Positions 28,081 to 32,751 of a stretch of DNA of 32,751 nt are shown piece by piece. The notes beneath the pieces are model-generated. The model searched no databases. It was not told the DNA's origin and was given only the letters and a program-made list of their open reading frames with translations. The stretch comes from Parvibaculum sp. (GTDB lineage: Bacteria > Pseudomonadota > Alphaproteobacteria > Parvibaculales > Parvibaculaceae), in NCBI GenBank assembly GCA_019635965.1, contig JAHBYK010000028.1, positions 1 to 32,751 of the forward strand, read 5' to 3'. The position numbers and the translations under genes are program-made. Every line of letters starts with the position of its first letter. The stretch's first letter is position 1.

Positions 28081-28106
28081 TGGTGTTACACAGAGGTGTG
28101 CTACAT
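28081..28106. promoter_or_regulatory. Candidate integrase arm-type sites, right end
   Basis: Two tandem 13-base motifs, TGGTGTTACACAG (28081-28093) and AGGTGTGCTACAT (28094-28106), each match the left-end motif AGGTGTGTCACAG at 10 of 13 positions. They lie 56-81 bases inside attR. Their presence at both ends supports an integrase-binding role. Confidence 0.5.
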
Positions 28107-28161
28107 ACGCTTTACAGCCAACCTAAGCCTTTATTATCGTTGATTTTTTCTACGGTCGAGG

Positions 28162-28182
28162 GAATCCTAGTCCCCCAGCCAA
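28162..28182 (+). repeat. attR core: duplicate of the tRNA-Gln 3' end
   Basis: This is an exact 21-base copy of 11148-11168, in the same orientation. The rest of the tRNA is absent here, so it is the duplicated crossover segment left by integration and marks the right border of the element. Confidence 0.93.
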
Positions 28183-28229
28183 TTTACCTTCCAAGCCAGT
28201 TCTTATTTTGCCAGCGGCGGCATTCTAAA

Positions 28230-28260
28230 ACGCAAATGGCCGGGACGAGCCCGGCCATAA
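28230..28260 (-). terminator. Intrinsic terminator after the monooxygenase gene
   Basis: A perfect 9-bp stem ATGGCCGGG (28236-28244) / CCCGGCCAT (28250-28258) with a 5-base loop is followed on the - strand by TTTGCGTTTT. It lies 24 bases beyond the monooxygenase stop and insulates the element's right border. Confidence 0.8.
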
Positions 28261-28281
28261 GCGGATTTTTCCAGAGCCGGC

Positions 28282-30099
<1,818 letters not shown>

Positions 30100-30266
30100 G
30101 TCTCTTCCTCCAATGCCTGTTTGGCCCGCAATCTACCATGCGAACCTGCGGGTCTCTGCCCGCTCTTTCGGAAGATGATAATGTCGATTTACTACCTGTC
30201 AAAGCAAACCGGAAAAAGCCCGATTTCCCGGCGTCAAATTCGGCGCGTGCGCGCCGCAAACGAAAA

Positions 30267-30292
30267 CGGGCCCCGCCTTGCGGCGGAGCCCG
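30267..30292 (-). terminator. Intrinsic terminator after the TRAP solute-binding gene
   Basis: An 11-position stem with one mismatch (CGGGCCCCGCC 30267-30277, GGCGGAGCCCG 30282-30292) and a TTGC loop is followed on the - strand by TTTTCGTTT. It lies 25 bases after the dctP stop. The remainder of the gap to the monooxygenase (30100-30266) must hold that gene's promoter; no box was identified. Confidence 0.8.
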
Positions 30293-30316
30293 GGATTCCC
30301 GCTCTGCGAAGCGCGA

Positions 30317-31384
30317 TCAGCCGTAGCGATAGGGCGCGCCGGCCTTGCGCATCGTGTCTGCGTATTTCTTGAGGATCTCGACGATCTTCGCGTTGCGCGG
30401 GCTCTGCTTGGCGACTTCGTCCCAGAACTTGAGCGCTTCGTCTTCCACCGTCTTCCATTCCGCTTCCGGGATGGTGGTGAGCTCGAGCTTGCCGCCCGTG
30501 GTGCGGTAATGGGCCTCGCCCCACCAGTACCAGTGCTGACGGTAATAATGCGAGCTGTCCATGCTGAGCTTGAAGAGCGTCTTCAGATGCTCGGGCAGCG
30601 CATTCCACTTCTCGGTGTTGGCGATGTAGGAACCTGCCCATGCACCCGAGATGTTGTTCGTCAGATAGTATTTGGTGATGTCCGCCCAGCCGACCGTGTA
30701 GGTCTCGGTTGCGCCGCACCAGGCAACGCCGTCGAGCTCGTTCGTCTGGATGGCGACTTCGATGTCTTCCCAGGGCAACGTGACGGGCACGACGCCGAAA
30801 CGCTCGAGGAACTTGCCGCCTGTCGGGAAGGTGAAGACGCGAAGGCCCTTCAGGTCTTCGAGCTTGCGGATTGGCTTCGTCGTGACGAAGTTGCAAGGAT
30901 CCCACGAGCCGGTGCTGAGCCAGGTGACGCCGGGCACTTCCGCATAGGCTTCTTCCCAGATTTCACGAAGGCCATACCATTCCCACAGCACAGGCACATC
31001 GAGGCTGTAGCGCGAGGCGAAGGGGAAGTAGGCACCGAAGACCGAGACGTCCACGGGTGCGGCCATCGAGTCATCGTCGCTCTGCGCGGCGTCGATCGTG
31101 CCGTTCTGTACGGCGCGGAACAGCTCGCCCTGCGGAACAAGCTGGTCGGCGGTGTAGAGCTCGATCACCATCTCGCCATTGGCCGCCTTGTTGAAGGCAT
31201 CGATGGACGGCTTGATGACGTGTTCGGCGAGAGCGGCACCGGCATAGGTCTGAAGGCGCCATTTGATCGGCGCCTGGGCGCGGACGATGTTCGGCGCGGC
31301 GAGCGTGGTCGCGCCGACGGCAGCGGCACCAAGGCCCGCCTTTTTCAGAAAATCTCGTTTGTTGATTACCGGACGGTCACTCAT
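30317..31384 (-). CDS. dctP: TRAP transporter solute-binding protein (DctP family)
   Basis: This is the periplasmic receptor of a tripartite ATP-independent transporter, which imports carboxylate-type solutes using an ion gradient. The protein is 355 residues from the ATG at 31384, which has an AAGGAG box; the extra 16 upstream codons look non-coding. The N terminus NKRDFLKKAGLGAAAVGATT, then PNIVRA, is a signal peptide with a Lys-Arg variant of the twin-arginine motif, so Tat export is possible. The family part includes KWRLQTYAGAALAEH, LKGLRVFTFPTGGKFLERFG and LDGVAWCGATETYTVGWAD, where the ligand-binding residues usually lie. The permease gene is upstream on the same strand. The solute is unknown. 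Confidence 0.92.
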   Translation of the reverse strand: MSDRPVINKRDFLKKAGLGAAAVGATTLAAPNIVRAQAPIKWRLQTYAGAALAEHVIKPSIDAFNKAANGEMVIELYTADQLVPQGELFRAVQNGTIDAAQSDDDSMAAPVDVSVFGAYFPFASRYSLDVPVLWEWYGLREIWEEAYAEVPGVTWLSTGSWDPCNFVTTKPIRKLEDLKGLRVFTFPTGGKFLERFGVVPVTLPWEDIEVAIQTNELDGVAWCGATETYTVGWADITKYYLTNNISGAWAGSYIANTEKWNALPEHLKTLFKLSMDSSHYYRQHWYWWGEAHYRTTGGKLELTTIPEAEWKTVEDEALKFWDEVAKQSPRNAKIVEILKKYADTMRKAGAPYRYG

Positions 31385-31499
31385 CAGGTGGCTCCTTCTT
31401 CCATGGATGGTTGCGGGTCGATCCAGCCCCAATGCCAGACCCGGCCCCTCACGAAGAAAACAGTTACTGCCTCTTTCTTATTGTCTGCCGCCGCACCCC

Positions 31500-32751
31500 C
31501 TATCGCCCGAAATACCAGTTGGGCAACCAGAGGGTCAGTTCCGGGAAGGCCATCACGATGATGATGGTCAGTATCATGATCCCCACGAACGGTACGATTG
31601 AGCGGTAGATATCGACAAGCGTTATCTCGGGTGGCGCCATCGCCCGCATCAGGAACAGGTTGTAGCCGAAGGGCGGCGTTATGTAGGCGATCTGGCAGGT
31701 AATCACATAAAGGATGCCGAACCAGATCGGGTTGAAGCCGAGGCCGATGATGAGCGGGATATAGAGCGGCGCGACGATGACGAGCATGGCGGTGTCATCG
31801 AGGAACATGCCGAGAATGACGAAGGAAACCATCATCATGATGAGGATTTCCCAGGGCGTCAGATCCCAACGCTCGAGGAGAAGCGTGCGGATGGCATTTT
31901 TCGCGCCGAGCCCGTCATAAACGGAGCCGAAACAAAGCGCGGCCAGAATGATGAACAGGAACATGCAGGAGATGGCGAGCGTCTGCCGCATGGTGCTGTC
32001 GATGACGGTGAAAGTGAGACGCCGCTTCACCGCCGCCGCGATGAGCGCGCCGAGGGCGCCGACCGCCGAGCTTTCGACGAGAGTCGTGATGCCGGTCAGG
32101 AAGAGGCCCATCATGGTGCCGAAGATCAGGAACGGAATGATGCCGGCCCGAAGAAGGCGGAATTTTTCGCCCCAGGTGACCTGCGCCAGCTCCTCCTCGG
32201 GCAAGGCGGGGCCAAGCTCGGGATGACGGCGGCAGCGGATATAGATGTAGATCGCAAAGAGCGCCGCCATGATGAGGCCGGGAACAACGCCGGCGAGCCA
32301 GAGTTGCAACACCGGCTGGCGGGCGATCATGGCATAGAGGACGAGCACGACGCTTGGCGGAATGAGGATGCCGAGCGAACTGCCTGCCTGAATGACGCCC
32401 GTGACCATGACCTTGTCATAGCCGCGGCGGAGCAGCTCCGGCAGGGCGACGCTCGCGCCGATCGCCATGCCCGCGACGGAGAGGCCGTTCATTGCGGAGA
32501 TGATGACCATGAGGCCGATCGTGCCCAGCGCAAGACCGCCGCGCACACGCCCCATCCAGACATGGAACATGCGGTAGAGATCATCCGCGATCCCCGACTC
32601 CGACATCATGTAGCCCATGAAGATGAAGAGCGGCAGGGTGAGCAGCGGAAACCAGTTCAGGACCTGAAAGGTCGCGTTGAACGGCATTTCGATGTTGCGG
32701 TCGCCCCAGAGAAGAAGGGCCGCGAGCGCCGCAACGAAACCGATGGCGCCG
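31500..32751 (-). CDS. dctM: TRAP transporter large permease (DctM family), 5' end outside window
   Basis: This is the membrane channel subunit of the TRAP transporter. At least 416 residues are visible, and the frame is open to the window edge, so an ATG at 32687 is internal. It is made of many hydrophobic helices. Family segments include LFIFMGYMMSESGIADDLYR, NGLSVAGMAIGASVALPELL, GSSLGILIPPSVVLVLYAMI and the C-terminal ITPPFGYNLFLM. A large cytoplasmic loop is at HPELGPALPEEE. The small permease dctQ was not found and may lie beyond the right edge. dctP follows 115 bases after the stop, in the same direction. Confidence 0.93.
   Translation of the reverse strand, partial: GAIGFVAALAALLLWGDRNIEMPFNATFQVLNWFPLLTLPLFIFMGYMMSESGIADDLYRMFHVWMGRVRGGLALGTIGLMVIISAMNGLSVAGMAIGASVALPELLRRGYDKVMVTGVIQAGSSLGILIPPSVVLVLYAMIARQPVLQLWLAGVVPGLIMAALFAIYIYIRCRRHPELGPALPEEELAQVTWGEKFRLLRAGIIPFLIFGTMMGLFLTGITTLVESSAVGALGALIAAAVKRRLTFTVIDSTMRQTLAISCMFLFIILAALCFGSVYDGLGAKNAIRTLLLERWDLTPWEILIMMMVSFVILGMFLDDTAMLVIVAPLYIPLIIGLGFNPIWFGILYVITCQIAYITPPFGYNLFLMRAMAPPEITLVDIYRSIVPFVGIMILTIIIVMAFPELTLWLPNWYFGR

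Larger units (their letters stand above)
11148..28182. mobile_element. Integrative and mobilizable element inserted at tRNA-Gln (~17.0 kb)
   Basis: The element is bounded by two exact 21-bp direct repeats: the 3' end of tRNA-Gln (11148-11168) and a copy at 28162-28182. The distance from repeat to repeat is 17,014 bases. It carries a tyrosine integrase adjacent to the tRNA, a MOBQ relaxase with an oriT, a small mobilization gene, phage-type methylase and DUF3987 genes, a higBA addiction module, IS3 fragments and cargo genes. No mating-pair-formation genes are present, so it is classed as mobilizable rather than self-transmissible. The flanking genes on both sides are ordinary chromosomal loci. 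Confidence 0.92.

Noticed and set aside
11148..28182. A prophage
   Set aside because: An integrase and a phage-type methylase occur, but there are no capsid, portal, terminase, tail or lysis genes, while a relaxase and oriT are present.
11148..28182. A self-transmissible ICE
   Set aside because: No VirB/VirD4-type coupling or mating-pair genes were found between the two attachment repeats.

Overview
The window looks like a GC-rich alphaproteobacterial chromosome. The core genes resemble alphaproteobacterial homologues, and the conserved GMP-synthesis cluster is dense and overlapping. The genus cannot be fixed from sequence alone. A Parvibaculum-like member of the Hyphomicrobiales would fit the Baeyer-Villiger monooxygenase and TRAP transporter content, but that is a guess.

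Left flank (1-11093) is ordinary chromosome. The + strand holds the end of asd and then ilvD (amino-acid biosynthesis), closed by a strong terminator. The - strand holds ppx/gppA-rlmE, then a compact cluster guaB-rsmB-TPR-guaA, then a VIT-family Fe/Mn transporter. A tRNA-Gln(CTG) gene follows at 11094-11167.

The centre (11148-28182) is a ~17.0 kb integrative and mobilizable element. The evidence is a tyrosine integrase immediately downstream of the tRNA, an exact 21-bp copy of the tRNA 3' end at 28162-28182, and imperfect 13-bp repeats inside both ends that look like integrase arm sites. Its modules, left to right, are: integrase; a hairpin-rich non-coding stretch; a phage-type DNA adenine methylase; a DUF3987-like P-loop ATPase; a MobA/MobL (MOBQ) relaxase; a recognisable oriT (inverted repeat plus a TAATTGCGCCCTT nic-like core); two small overlapping mobilization-region genes; a higBA toxin-antitoxin pair; and cargo. 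No type IV secretion genes are present, so transfer would need a helper element.

The cargo is dominated by one 1807-residue protein at 19250-24673. It joins a DUF4011 region, a superfamily 1 helicase, a Vsr-like PD-(D/E)XK nuclease and a C-terminal GreA/GreB-type domain. It lies between two decayed IS3-family fragments that point outward. The GreA-like tail suggests a link between the nuclease-helicase and RNA polymerase. This is the best candidate for an undescribed, possibly anti-phage, system. An orphan membrane histidine kinase and a SAM methyltransferase with a Trm112-like tail fill the right end.

Right flank (28183-32751) is chromosome again. It holds a type I Baeyer-Villiger monooxygenase, and a TRAP transporter solute-binding protein with a large permease that runs off the window, all on the - strand and separated by clear terminators.
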